The notes: generated from the letters alone by a model not told the origin. A stretch of DNA of 38,669 bases from Candidatus Taylorbacteria bacterium RIFCSPLOWO2_01_FULL_45_34b (GCA_001822675.1 MHRY01000013.1:2024-40692); one strand, 5' to 3'. Shown: positions 31,308 to 38,305, numbered from the stretch's first letter. Made by a program: numbers and translations.

Positions 31308-31445
31308 AATTTTTCTTTCTTATGTCTATTAATGATTCATTCCTTCCTCCGTCCCTTAAGGGAATACGGAACAAGAAAATGATGTATCGACCATGGGACT
31401 TTTTTGAAGTCCAGACCTCAACCATTTTCCTCCACAAAAGAAAAG

Positions 31446-31475
31446 CCCGCACTTTTTTAAAGCCTGCGGATACAC
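31446..31475 (-). terminator. Second terminator-like hairpin in the leader
   Basis: CCGCAGGC and GTGCGGGC pair imperfectly around an AT-rich loop and are followed by TTTTCTTTT on the minus strand. Confidence 0.45.
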
Positions 31476-31544
31476 ACTCTTCTGTAAGATAAGGAATAAA
31501 AGGTCTTTGGCTGAAGTCTGAACTTACTTTTTCCGTAAACAAAA

Positions 31545-31577
31545 AACCACCCTCGCGGCGACGCGTTTTGGTGGTTC
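31545..31577 (-). terminator. Terminator-like hairpin in the leader
   Basis: AACCACC, an 18-nt GC-rich loop and GGTGGTT are followed by T-rich sequence on the minus strand. Confidence 0.6.
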
Positions 31578-31787
31578 TACATGAAAAATTTTGTTTGGGA
31601 AACGTATTTCATCAGTCTTCCCTTTCATTTTGGTTTCCCCACAAAATGAAAGATATTTTAGGCTACAAATACAATTGTATAACGCCTAGATTTTATGTCA
31701 ACAATTTTTAACATGTTTTTCTTTTATGATATACTGAAAGTGGCTTGTCAAACTTTTGCGGCCAACATAGTAATAACTTCTATAAAC

Positions 31788-31867
31788 AAAAAACCCGAGA
31801 AGGGACGCTAACCTGGGAAACTGGCCCTATAGGGGCAAGTGGTTTGGCGTCCCTTCTCGGGTTTTTT
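31788..31867. terminator. Long bidirectional terminator-like hairpin
   Basis: AAAAAACCCGAGAAGGGACGC pairs perfectly over 21 bp with its complement at 31847-31867 around a 38-nt loop. That loop contains a smaller GGCCC-TATA-GGGGC hairpin. Tails of A and T on both sides allow termination in either direction. It follows the PAP2 gene on the minus strand. Confidence 0.75.
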
Positions 31868-32003
31868 ATAATACGGAGAACTTTTTAAGTAGGCCTTGAT
31901 TCTAGGCGTCAAAAATGGTTTGTCAACCATTTTTTGAAAAAATCATTTCCAAAACACCAAGAAAAACTATTTTCTTGGAAGAAAGCTTATTTAAAAACGA
32001 ACC

Positions 32004-32645
32004 CTAGAAACGTTTTTTAAAAAGAAAGATACTCCACTGCCAGAGGATATAACAAAAAAATGAAGAAAAAAGACCGAGGAGAAAACCACCGAGAATGTCG
32101 CTCGCAAAATGAACATTGAGATACACACGGCTTGCCCCAATTAACAAAGGGATTAAGAAACAAAGAAAAAGAAGCAACTTTCTGATTTTTGAAGAAGACA
32201 CGTTTTGAAAAAAAATGAACCAGATCGAGAAAAAGAAGGCCGTACTTGATGTCGCGTGGCCGCTTGGGAAACTAAAACCACCCTCCGGAACAAAAGATGC
32301 AAGCGGTCTCTCTATCAGGAGGCCATTTTTCAAGAGCGCAGTTAGAAGATATGACAAAAAAATGGCCGCAGCAAAAAAAACTGCCGCGCTGTATCTTTTT
32401 TTACTAAACAAATAGGCAATAACGAACAGAGAAAAAATAATAATTGATGTGGTACTGCCAAGAAAAGTGAAAAAGAGCATAATGTTACTTAACGGCGGAA
32501 ACCATAAAGAAGGCGCCACGAAGGAGATAAAATGGTCTGCCACGGTAAGCGGCCCATCACTCGTCACCAAAAAAACGAGACCTGCGAAAACCGCAAGAAC
32601 AAGTGCGTCAAAAAAAACGAGGGTGGTAAAATTTCTCCTCTCCAT
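32004..32645 (-). CDS. PAP2-family membrane phosphatase
   Basis: Members dephosphorylate lipid phosphates such as phosphatidic acid or undecaprenyl pyrophosphate. The 213-residue protein has about five to six membrane helices. The three catalytic blocks are LLIERPLASFVP (KX6RP-like), FPSGHATSSTAFFFS with the essential His, and GASRVYLNVHFASDILGGFLLG with the second His and Asp. Undecaprenyl-PP recycling for the cell wall is plausible. Its start lies 4 bp from the stop of the coiled-coil gene, so they are probably one transcript. Confidence 0.92.
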   Translation of the reverse strand: MERRNFTTLVFFDALVLAVFAGLVFLVTSDGPLTVADHFISFVAPSLWFPPLSNIMLFFTFLGSTTSIIIFSLFVIAYLFSKKRYSAAVFFAAAIFLSYLLTALLKNGLLIERPLASFVPEGGFSFPSGHATSSTAFFFSIWFIFFQNVSSSKIRKLLLFLCFLIPLLIGASRVYLNVHFASDILGGFLLGLFSSFFCYILWQWSIFLFKKRF

Positions 32646-32649
32646 TGAC

Positions 32650-32934
32650 TTAAATCTCTACGTGATGGTGACCTTGCCCTTGGCGGTTTTTTTCTTCGAG
32701 CTGTTTTTGGAGTTCAGCAACTTCCCTATTACTCCTCTCATTCTCTCCATGAAGATGTTTTAAATTTTCTTCTTCTTTCTGTAACGCCCTTTGTTTCTTT
32801 TCAAACTGAGACTTTACTTCCTGGGTTTCAGTCCGCAGCCGCTCCACCTCCGCGGATTGTTTATGCAAATTTCTCTCCTGCTCCGCTATCTCTCTTTTAA
32901 GATGTTCGATAGCGGAAGTTATATTTGAGTTCAT
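32650..32934 (-). CDS. Small coiled-coil protein
   Basis: Nearly all of this 94-residue protein is a heptad-patterned coiled coil from about 8 to 82 (IEHLKREIAEQERNLHKQSAEVERL, FEKKQRALQKEEENLKHL). It ends in a His-rich tail, GQGHHHVEI. There is no signal peptide or membrane segment. The His cluster could bind metal, but that is speculation. It lies between the ferric-reductase-like gene and the PAP2 gene on the same strand, with 24 and 4 bp gaps. Confidence 0.75.
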   Translation of the reverse strand: MNSNITSAIEHLKREIAEQERNLHKQSAEVERLRTETQEVKSQFEKKQRALQKEEENLKHLHGENERSNREVAELQKQLEEKNRQGQGHHHVEI

Positions 32935-32958
32935 AGATTTATATTACTCTAATAATAA

Positions 32959-34305
32959 TTAATACGAAAACTTTTCAAAGTGGATAAAACGTCGCTCAAC
33001 TCCGAGTTCGCGAAGTATTCCGCGAACCGCGTCCATCATGGGCTTCGGGCCGCAGATGTATATTTCGCGTTCTTTGAAATCCGGAACGAGCCGAACAATC
33101 TTTTCTTTATCAATACGACCTCTTTGAAGTGGCGGCAAAACCTCGGTAGAAGCTTCAGAAATTGGGAAATACTGCCGGATTGGAAGACTCGCAAGCTCGC
33201 TTTGAAGTGGAATGTCTTTCGCCGACGAGTTGGCATAAAAAAGCACTGCATCTTTCTTTTCCTGCCCCAACGTCTCTGCAAGGGCTCGAAGCGGTGTGAT
33301 GCCAATGCCGCCAGCAATAAGGAAAAATTTCTGTTTCACCGCCTGATCCAAAGTAAAAATACCAAGCGGTCCGTCAATAATAACCTTAGCGCCAGCTTTG
33401 AGGTTTCCTAACTTTGAAGTAAAGTCCCCCAAACTTTTGACACTAACCCGAAGGCCACGGCCATTTGGCGCGGCGGAAAAGGAAAACGGGTGGGTAAACC
33501 AAAAACCTTTCCGTAAAAAAGTGAAGTTGGCGTACTGGCCAGATTTGAAACGGAATTCCTCCATGCGTCTCCCTGTTATGTAAATAGAAACGACCTCATC
33601 GCTTTCAACCACGACTTTTTCTACTGTAAACCGATGTTTGTAAAAAAGGTAGAGCGGCCGGAGAAACCGGAAAGCGATGAGGAGACCGAATATCAAGAAA
33701 TTTAGCGCGAGCCAGTAATAAAGAGCTACGCCCTCCGAGACATCACCCAATTCTATTTGGTGCCCAAAAACCAACCCAATGGCAACGTACATGAGAAGAT
33801 GAGTAAAATACCAGGTTTCGTATCGAAGCGCGCGCCGAATGGGCGCGATGGAAATGAAAATGATAAACAGAAAAATAAGAAAGGCTATAAAAGCATTGCG
33901 TACGTGTTCATAATCGGTGAAAAAAGTCATGAATTGTGACAGAAACCCAACATGATTCAACGCGCCAAAACCAAGGATAAGCATGAGCGGGTGTCCCACG
34001 ATAAAAATGGTCAGCGAGTAACCAAGCCAGCGGTGCACGATATTCATGCGATCAAAACCAAAAATCCGCTCAACGGAGGCGACTCTGCCAATAAGCACGA
34101 GCTGGATCAAAATGGCATATTCCGCTAGAAGGCCGAACAATTTCCCAAAAGCAATCAAAAGGCTTCCCTTCGGTGCCGCTCCCCCAAATGAGGCGCTAGA
34201 CCCCTGCCACCAGAAAAAGAATATGACAAAAAGGTTCACGAAAAAGAGCGCGCCGAGCACCAACCAGCCTTTGTTTTGTTTGGTGAGGGAATGGGTCATG
34301 AACAT
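32959..34305 (-). CDS. Ferric-reductase-like transmembrane flavo-oxidoreductase
   Basis: This multi-domain enzyme passes electrons from NAD(P)H through FAD to haem in the membrane and on to an external acceptor. The 448-residue protein has about six membrane helices in residues 15-215. Candidate haem-ligand histidines lie in IVHRWLGYSLTIFIVGHP and WYFTHLLMYVAIGLVFGH. The FAD-binding part is FKSGQYANFTFLRKGFWFTHPFSFSAAP. The NAD-binding part is FLIAGGIGITPLRALAETL with a late EIYICGPKPMMDAVRGIL. Starts are ATG 34305 or ATG 34299. TATACT lies 4 nt (or 10 nt) upstream, suggesting a very short or absent leader. Confidence 0.92.
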   Translation of the reverse strand: MFMTHSLTKQNKGWLVLGALFFVNLFVIFFFWWQGSSASFGGAAPKGSLLIAFGKLFGLLAEYAILIQLVLIGRVASVERIFGFDRMNIVHRWLGYSLTIFIVGHPLMLILGFGALNHVGFLSQFMTFFTDYEHVRNAFIAFLIFLFIIFISIAPIRRALRYETWYFTHLLMYVAIGLVFGHQIELGDVSEGVALYYWLALNFLIFGLLIAFRFLRPLYLFYKHRFTVEKVVVESDEVVSIYITGRRMEEFRFKSGQYANFTFLRKGFWFTHPFSFSAAPNGRGLRVSVKSLGDFTSKLGNLKAGAKVIIDGPLGIFTLDQAVKQKFFLIAGGIGITPLRALAETLGQEKKDAVLFYANSSAKDIPLQSELASLPIRQYFPISEASTEVLPPLQRGRIDKEKIVRLVPDFKEREIYICGPKPMMDAVRGILRELGVERRFIHFEKFSY

Positions 34306-34334
34306 AATCAGTATACTACATTGCCTCGGCCAAA

Positions 34335-34368
34335 ACAGAAAAATCCCCTATCAGGGGGATTTTTCTGT
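34335..34368. terminator. Bidirectional intrinsic terminator
   Basis: ACAGAAAAATCCCC and GGGGATTTTTCTGT pair over about 15 bp. It ends the zinc-ribbon gene on the minus strand. Confidence 0.8.
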
Positions 34369-34385
34369 AAGCGTTCTAACCTTTC

Positions 34386-34502
34386 TTAGGCAATCTTAGT
34401 GCCACAACCCGGGCACGTACCATCTTCTTTCGGCGTCACTTCCATGTTGCATTTTGTGCAAAGCACTTTAGCTCCTCCTGCCGGTGTATGATCTGTAGTC
34501 AT
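34386..34502 (-). CDS. 38-residue zinc-ribbon peptide
   Basis: A short gene reading MTTDHTPAGGAKVLCTKCNMEV and then TPKEDGTCPGCGTKIA. Two pairs, CTKC and CPGC, 13 residues apart make a classic zinc ribbon. It is bounded downstream by a strong bidirectional terminator. The stop is TAA at 34386 and the start ATG at 34502, with no clear Shine-Dalgarno sequence. Tiny zinc-ribbon proteins are common in bacteria with reduced genomes; the partner is unknown. Confidence 0.7.
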   Translation of the reverse strand: MTTDHTPAGGAKVLCTKCNMEVTPKEDGTCPGCGTKIA

Positions 34503-34612
34503 ATTTTTTACTAAATTGATAAGTGAAACTTTCCGTCACAAGTTAGTATAGCACATCAAACATCAAAAAGCTCTACTTTCTGTGAAAAATATCTGGGAAC
34601 GACATAAACTGC

Positions 34613-34650
34613 AAAAAAAGAAATGGGGTGAGCTCTGGTGCTCACCCCAT
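34613..34650 (-). terminator. Intrinsic terminator
   Basis: ATGGGGTGAGC and GCTCACCCCAT make an 11-bp stem followed by TTCTTTTTTTG on the minus strand. It ends the frame at 34667-35059. Confidence 0.85.
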
Positions 34651-34666
34651 AGTGGATTCGATTATG

Positions 34667-35059
34667 CTATGGTTGGAGATGTGTCTTCCCTTCACCTTCG
34701 TACATACCTTTGATGCCACGATATTGAGTCTCGTAGGCCGTAGCCGCGATGACGCAATCAAGAAGGTCAAACGCCTTTCTTTTTTCCATTAGTTCGGCAT
34801 TCTTCAAGAGAATTCCAACGTAAGACCCGCAAGTCTCAACCCTTGCAATGTATTCCTCCTGGTCTTCGGTCTCTTCGGTGATCTTCCGAACTTCAGCGCG
34901 TATTTGCTCAAAAGACCGCGCAATGTAAAAGACCTCGCGACACCATAGGACGTTAACCCTGTGGGTCGCTGTGATATTTCGAGCCTGTGGTAACTCGACC
35001 CTGCGCCAGAGAACGCAAGGAGTTCTTTTAATTAAAACATGAGCTTTTGGTTGGTTACC
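34667..35059 (-). pseudogene. Open frame without a start codon, downstream of the Fic gene
   Basis: A 130-codon frame stays open from just after an in-frame TGA at 35060 to TAG at 34667. Its second half looks like a real helical protein: LWCREVFYIARSFEQIRAEVRKITEETEDQEEYIARVETCG and AFDLLDCVIAATAYETQYRGIKGMYEGEG. A proper terminator follows. Yet there is no ATG, GTG or TTG before TTG (LLKNAEL region) deep in the frame. The upper end overlaps the Fic stop codon (35055-35057). Either the 5' end was lost at a junction with the Fic gene, a frameshift hides the start, or a rare ATT codon is used. The family is not recognised. Confidence 0.5.
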
Positions 35060-35987
35060 TCACATCTGAGCGACCTAAAATCTTGAATCCGTCAATAATG
35101 GCTTCACACAAAAAATCTTCCAATTGGCTCTGATCCTCTTTAGTCTGAGCTTTATAGAGATATGTATAATAAAGCTGTTTTTGCTCTTGACGGATGATTG
35201 CCGGAGTAAAATTTGCACTAAGTAACATTGCGTTCATAAGCAAACGACCGACACGACCGTTACCATCCCCGAATGGATGAATCTGTTCAAATTTACTATG
35301 TACGCCGGCAGACAAAGCAATAATATCTTTGGTTTTTGGAGTTATGCGAGCCATAACTTCTGGTACAAGTTTAGGAACGCTCATATAATTTGCAGTAGGC
35401 AAATTAACACCGGTGATTCTGACTCCGTGACTGCGATAAACACCAGCATCTGGACGAACACCGTTCATAAGGATGCTGTGGAGTTTAAGTACCAGAGTTT
35501 CATCAACTTTTTCTTTCTTGGCGACGTGATCAAATAAGTAATTCAAAGCTGTCTGATGGTTTTTTGCCTCTAGTTGCTCTGTCAGACTTTTATTTGGTAA
35601 AGCGGCATTATCAAAAAGAATCGCGGCCGTATCCAGTTCGGTAAGAGTACTACCCTCAATGCTGTTGCTGTGATAGGTGAGCTTCAAAATAAATTGATCA
35701 CGGATATCCGGATTAGCTAAAATTTCATTTATAACACTTTTATGTTCTCCTGATTTTTGCCGGAGAGCCTGTTTCTTTGCTGTTAGTTGATTAGAAGGGA
35801 TTGTTTTTTGCCCAGTCACTTCCAAAAAGAGCTCGTCAATGGAAGCCTGCATTTTTGGTCTGGGACTAGATCTACCGGTCCACCAGCTGTTGAAAGCTGC
35901 AAAAGACACGCCGAATTTTTCAGCGAGCTTGGTTTGGGTTAGCCCCAACATTCTTTGAATTACTTCTAGTTTTTGACGTATAGTCAT
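35055..35987 (-). CDS. HTH-Fic family protein (AMPylator-like, class with N-terminal inhibitory helix)
   Basis: Fic proteins transfer AMP or other nucleotides to target hydroxyls. Residues 1-60 are an XRE-type helix-turn-helix (LEVIQRMLGLTQTKLAEKFGVSFAAFNSWW). The Fic core carries the inhibitory S-xxx-EG motif (YHSNSIEGST, about 105-114). The active-site motif is HPFGDGNGRVGRLLMN, matching HxFxDGNGRxxR with every catalytic residue present. The flap region is VYRSHGVRITGVNLPTA. It is 310 residues. Two palindromes, AACTTTATAAAGTT, lie upstream and are the likely operator for its own HTH domain. It may be a self-regulated toxin-like unit. Confidence 0.93.
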   Translation of the reverse strand: MTIRQKLEVIQRMLGLTQTKLAEKFGVSFAAFNSWWTGRSSPRPKMQASIDELFLEVTGQKTIPSNQLTAKKQALRQKSGEHKSVINEILANPDIRDQFILKLTYHSNSIEGSTLTELDTAAILFDNAALPNKSLTEQLEAKNHQTALNYLFDHVAKKEKVDETLVLKLHSILMNGVRPDAGVYRSHGVRITGVNLPTANYMSVPKLVPEVMARITPKTKDIIALSAGVHSKFEQIHPFGDGNGRVGRLLMNAMLLSANFTPAIIRQEQKQLYYTYLYKAQTKEDQSQLEDFLCEAIIDGFKILGRSDVR

Positions 35988-36027
35988 AGATATCTTACTT
36001 TATGAGCTAATAAACATTATGTTAACA

Positions 36028-36074
36028 AACTTTATAAAGTTAGTCAAAATACTCAAACTTTATAAAGTTTGAGT
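36028..36074. promoter_or_regulatory. Paired palindromic operator upstream of HTH-Fic
   Basis: Two copies of AACTTTATAAAGTT lie at 36028-36041 and inside a 24-bp perfect palindrome at 36051-36074, with centres 28 bp apart. They lie 41 to 87 bp before the Fic start. Confidence 0.6.
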
Positions 36075-36178
36075 ATTGCTTGTACAGCCTTTCATCCTTG
36101 AAGCAAAACTTCGAAGTAGTATCGGACCCAATAAAGACCGGCCATGAGTTAGCTAATTTTTATTATAATATGTTACGT

Positions 36179-36253
36179 TGGGGTGACTATCGGGAGTTGA
36201 ACCCGAACTAAAAGCTCCACAGGCTTCTGTGCTACCGCTACACCATAGTCACC
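36179..36253 (-). tRNA. tRNA-His (anticodon GTG)
   Basis: The minus strand folds as a full cloverleaf: acceptor GTGACTA/TAGTCAC, D-arm GTGT/GCAC with GCGGTA loop, and anticodon stem GAAGC/GCTTT with loop CTGTGGA. The T-arm is CGGG-TTCAACT-CCCG with an outer T-A pair. It has the His hallmarks of an extra G at -1 opposite C73, and CCA is encoded. Confidence 0.95.
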
Positions 36254-36321
36254 ATGTATTCTGAATAATTTTGTCTACATTGTGCCTCTTTACCTTATCA
36301 CACCACGCAAAATGAGCGCAA

Positions 36322-36594
36322 TTACTTCCCATACAAATTTGAGTGCGTATACACATCAACAAATCGCACTGTGTCGATATCTACGAACTCGTACACCGCG
36401 CGAAGATCTCCGCCGATATTAATACTCCAAAAACCAGCGTACTCGCCGATCAATGGGTGATTATCAAGAAGTGGGTGAAAAGAATTCTGCTCAAACAAAA
36501 GTAGTCGTGCATCACACCTTTCTCGCTCACCAGCACGAAGTTTTTTGTATTGCTTCTTGAAGGAAGAATGGAATATGACCACTAATTTACGCAT
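36322..36594 (-). CDS. YafQ/RelE-family toxin
   Basis: The 90-residue protein is a RelE-superfamily mRNA interferase, closest in layout to YafQ. VIFHSSFKKQYKKL gives the basic first helix, HPLIGEYAGFWSINIGGDLRAVYEF the core strands with the Arg, and VRFVDVYTHSNLYG the C-terminal catalytic region with His and Tyr. YafQ-type toxins cut ribosome-bound mRNA. It overlaps its antitoxin gene by 8 bp on the same strand, so both are made together. Confidence 0.88.
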   Translation of the reverse strand: MRKLVVIFHSSFKKQYKKLRAGERERCDARLLLFEQNSFHPLLDNHPLIGEYAGFWSINIGGDLRAVYEFVDIDTVRFVDVYTHSNLYGK

Positions 36595-36859
36595 GTAAAT
36601 ATTTGATCGCTTCTTTCATGGAAACAAACGCTGGAGAGAGATTTTGTCCGGCTTCAACGTCGGCAACAATCTTGCCGAGTCGACGTTCAAGCTTTTTGCT
36701 CATTTTACGCGGCACGGCAAAAACAATCCGGCGATCTTCAATAAAACGCTGAAGATTAGCATTAACCACAATTGAAAGCGGCAAACCAAGCTCGGCCGCC
36801 ACTTTTTGGGCTTTTTGCTTCACCTCTTTGTCTACTTTTACATTTAAAACAGTTTTCAT
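36587..36859 (-). CDS. RelB/DinJ-family antitoxin
   Basis: The 90-residue antitoxin has the ribbon-helix-helix N-terminus TVLNVKVDKEVKQKAQKVAAELGLPLSIVVNANLQRFIEDRRIVFAV, typical of RelB/DinJ. A basic C-terminal tail (KMSKKLERRLGKIVADVEAG) would cover the toxin. A perfect inverted repeat spans its start codon and -10 box, the expected autorepression site. Confidence 0.88.
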   Translation of the reverse strand: MKTVLNVKVDKEVKQKAQKVAAELGLPLSIVVNANLQRFIEDRRIVFAVPRKMSKKLERRLGKIVADVEAGQNLSPAFVSMKEAIKYLHA

Positions 36860-36884
36860 AACCGAAGTATATACAACGGTTATG
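36857..36884. promoter_or_regulatory. Toxin-antitoxin operator overlapping start codon and -10 box
   Basis: CATAACCG and CGGTTATG are perfect 8-bp arms 12 bp apart. On the minus strand TATACT lies 6 nt before the antitoxin ATG, so the repeat covers both the promoter and a probable leaderless start. Confidence 0.65.
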
Positions 36885-36898
36885 TGGTCGTCAACGTG

Positions 36899-37462
36899 CT
36901 ATTTGTAGTTAGGCGCGTGCTCAACAATGCCCACTTTGTGATTTGAGAGGCGAGCGAGGGCGTAGAGAATACTTGATAGACGATTAAGAAAAGCGAGGGT
37001 GTGTTCAGAAAGCGTGACTTCCCCACTCTCAACTGCTTGAATAACCCGCCGTTCGGCTTTCCTCGCAAGTGTACGCGAAACATCAAAAAGCGCGGCTTGC
37101 TCGGAGCCACCAGAAATAAAAAAGGTTTTAATCGGCGGGAGTTCTTGTTCAATCTCATCAATAAGCATTTCAAGTTCTTTAACCTTAAATTCTTCAATTT
37201 TTTTAGGCGCGCCGGCGAGTTCCGCTTGAACAATAAACAAATTTTCCTGTATGAGGTGCACTATGTCCCGAAAAAGCATACCGTCTTCGCCAATTCGAAA
37301 GGCCCATTCCGCCGCCGAGACTTTGCACAAACCGAGAAATGAATTGAGTTCATCCATGGCGCCAAGAGCTTCTGTTTGACACGAAGCTTTAGAGATTCGC
37401 TCTCCGGGAAGCGAATTAAATACTTTAGTGGTGCCACTGTCCCCTTTGCGTGTATAAAGCAT
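36899..37462 (-). CDS. Cob(I)yrinic acid a,c-diamide adenosyltransferase (PduO type)
   Basis: This enzyme makes adenosylcobalamin from cob(I)alamin and ATP. The N-terminal ATP-binding motif is MLYTRKGDSGTTKVFNSLPGERISK and the core has ALGAMDELNSFLGLCK. The helix SRTLARKAERRVI has the conserved Arg pair, followed by LNRLSSILYALARLSN. I start it at ATG 37462 because MLYTRKGDSG is the family N-terminus; the frame opens 14 codons earlier. It has 187 residues, normal for the family. No cobalamin-biosynthesis gene or B12-dependent enzyme is in this window, so it probably serves salvage for an enzyme elsewhere, such as a class II ribonucleotide reductase. Confidence 0.92.
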   Translation of the reverse strand: MLYTRKGDSGTTKVFNSLPGERISKASCQTEALGAMDELNSFLGLCKVSAAEWAFRIGEDGMLFRDIVHLIQENLFIVQAELAGAPKKIEEFKVKELEMLIDEIEQELPPIKTFFISGGSEQAALFDVSRTLARKAERRVIQAVESGEVTLSEHTLAFLNRLSSILYALARLSNHKVGIVEHAPNYK

Positions 37463-37480
37463 AAAGAATAGCTTCCTAGC

Positions 37481-37515
37481 GCCTGCCCGACTGAATACAG
37501 TCATTCCAGGCGGGC
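37481..37515. repeat. Degenerate REP-like hairpin
   Basis: GCCTGCCCGACTG and CAGTC-ATTCC-AGGCGGGC make an imperfect inverted repeat related to the elements at 2573 and 19254. It is followed by CTTCGGAAGCTTC as at 22669. Confidence 0.6.
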
Positions 37516-37747
37516 TTCGGAAGCTTCATAATCTGCAAAAGCTTTTAGATGAGAGAAGAAAGTTCAGACCCCTCCTTATCTTTTAAGCTCTCGAAGCTAG
37601 TGCAGCTTTTGAAGCTACTGTAGCTCCAAGCTATTTTTAGAGATTACTCCTCCAAAAGTAAATTGCAAGAAGAATTTTCTCTCTGATACCTTCCACCTCA
37701 CCCTTACTTAGCCGGATGGGATTTTTGGTAGCGACTGGAAAAATTGA
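37516..37747. other. Intergenic region with AGCTTC-type short repeats
   Basis: Repeated GAAGCTT, GCTTTTGAAGCT and related units occur here and in 22661-22700 and 23101-23130. No gene is seen. Confidence 0.4.
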
Positions 37748-37820
37748 CACCCTCGGCAGGATTCGAACCCGCAAGTCCTCATTAGATATAGAGGCAGTTT
37801 ATCCGTTAGCTTACGAGGGC
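37748..37820 (-). tRNA. tRNA-Arg(UCU)-like gene with enlarged anticodon loop, possibly degenerate
   Basis: The minus strand gives acceptor GCCCTCG/CGAGGGT and a good T-arm, GCGGG-TTCGAAT-CCTGC. The anticodon region, CCTCT-ATATCTAA-TGAGG, has a T-T mismatch and an 8-nt loop; a normal tRNA would need CCTCA and a 7-nt loop. The D-stem (AGCT/AACT) has one mismatch and CCA is not encoded. UCU is the likely anticodon if one base is extra. It may be a pseudo-tRNA or a four-base decoder. Confidence 0.6.
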
Positions 37821-38160
37821 AAGATAAAGAAACGCGCAAGGGCGTTGAACAATCTTTATTTTCTTTTCCTCGTAAGCGAAAACATAATTGTATATTAGCA
37901 AAAACAGATAAGCCCTGCAATGCAAATACTATGAGTCAAAATTGGTTCTGATTTCGCACCTCCTCCTCGGCGAAAAAACCCTCCGTCCCGCCGAAGGCGG
38001 GAATCCGAATTCGTTTGGAAAATCAGACGAAACAGCGTGGGCGTGCCTTCGGCACGCCCACTCCTTGGTTGGTTCTCAACCGTTGAGTTCCTTATTGGTG
38101 TCTGTAATTATACACTTTGCGCGAACTTTTTTCGAGCGGAAACTGAACGGATGAATCAGC
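37821..38160. other. Non-coding stretch with strong hairpins and a promoter-like box
   Basis: Two UUCG/GAAG-capped hairpins are evident: CCCGCC-GAA-GGCGGG at 37987-38001, and GTGGGCGTGCC-TTC-GGCACGCCCAC at 38037-38061. On the minus strand TATAAT (38107-38112) precedes a possible RNA that would include both hairpins and run to a T6 stretch near 37970. No protein-coding frame is convincing. This could be a small RNA or repeat remnants. Confidence 0.4.
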
Positions 38161-38305
38161 CCCGCCACCGCCTCGCAGAGCCTCGGCGGACACCAAAGAA
38201 AAATGTTCCTTACTTTTCGGATTTGCGCGCGACCAATTTCTTCTAAAAAGGAAAGGACATTTTTCTTTGGTGCTCTGCCCTAGAAGCTTCTGGGCAGGTG
38301 GCGGG
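38161..38305. repeat. Nested inverted repeat of about 145 bp
   Basis: CCCGCCACC (38161-38169) pairs with GGTGGCGGG (38297-38305). Inside, CACCAAAGAAAAATGT (38191-38206) pairs with its exact complement at 38257-38272. CTGCCC/GGGCAG forms a small hairpin at 38274-38297. The 101-codon minus-strand frame across it is Pro/Ser-rich, lacks domain features and is not accepted as a gene. Confidence 0.7.

Larger units (their letters stand above)
31308..31740 (-). promoter_or_regulatory. Long leader of the 31307 gene with promoter and hairpins
   Basis: The minus strand has TTGACA (31696-31701), a 16-nt spacer and TACAAT (31674-31679), the best promoter in the window, giving a start near 31667. Downstream lie a perfect 11-bp hairpin at 31622-31652 and two terminator-like hairpins at 31545-31577 and 31446-31475. 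The gene starts at 31307, about 360 nt from the promoter. The short ORF at 31300-31542 is not credible as a gene. Confidence 0.6.

Noticed and set aside
31300-31542. 80-codon minus-strand frame before the two-repeat secreted protein
   Set aside because: It overlaps the secreted protein start and spans a terminator-like hairpin; composition is not protein-like.
31682-31909. CGCCTAGA/TCTAGGCG inverted pair as ends of a mobile element
   Set aside because: Only about 8-10 bp match, one copy lies in a promoter spacer, and nothing transposon-like is between them.
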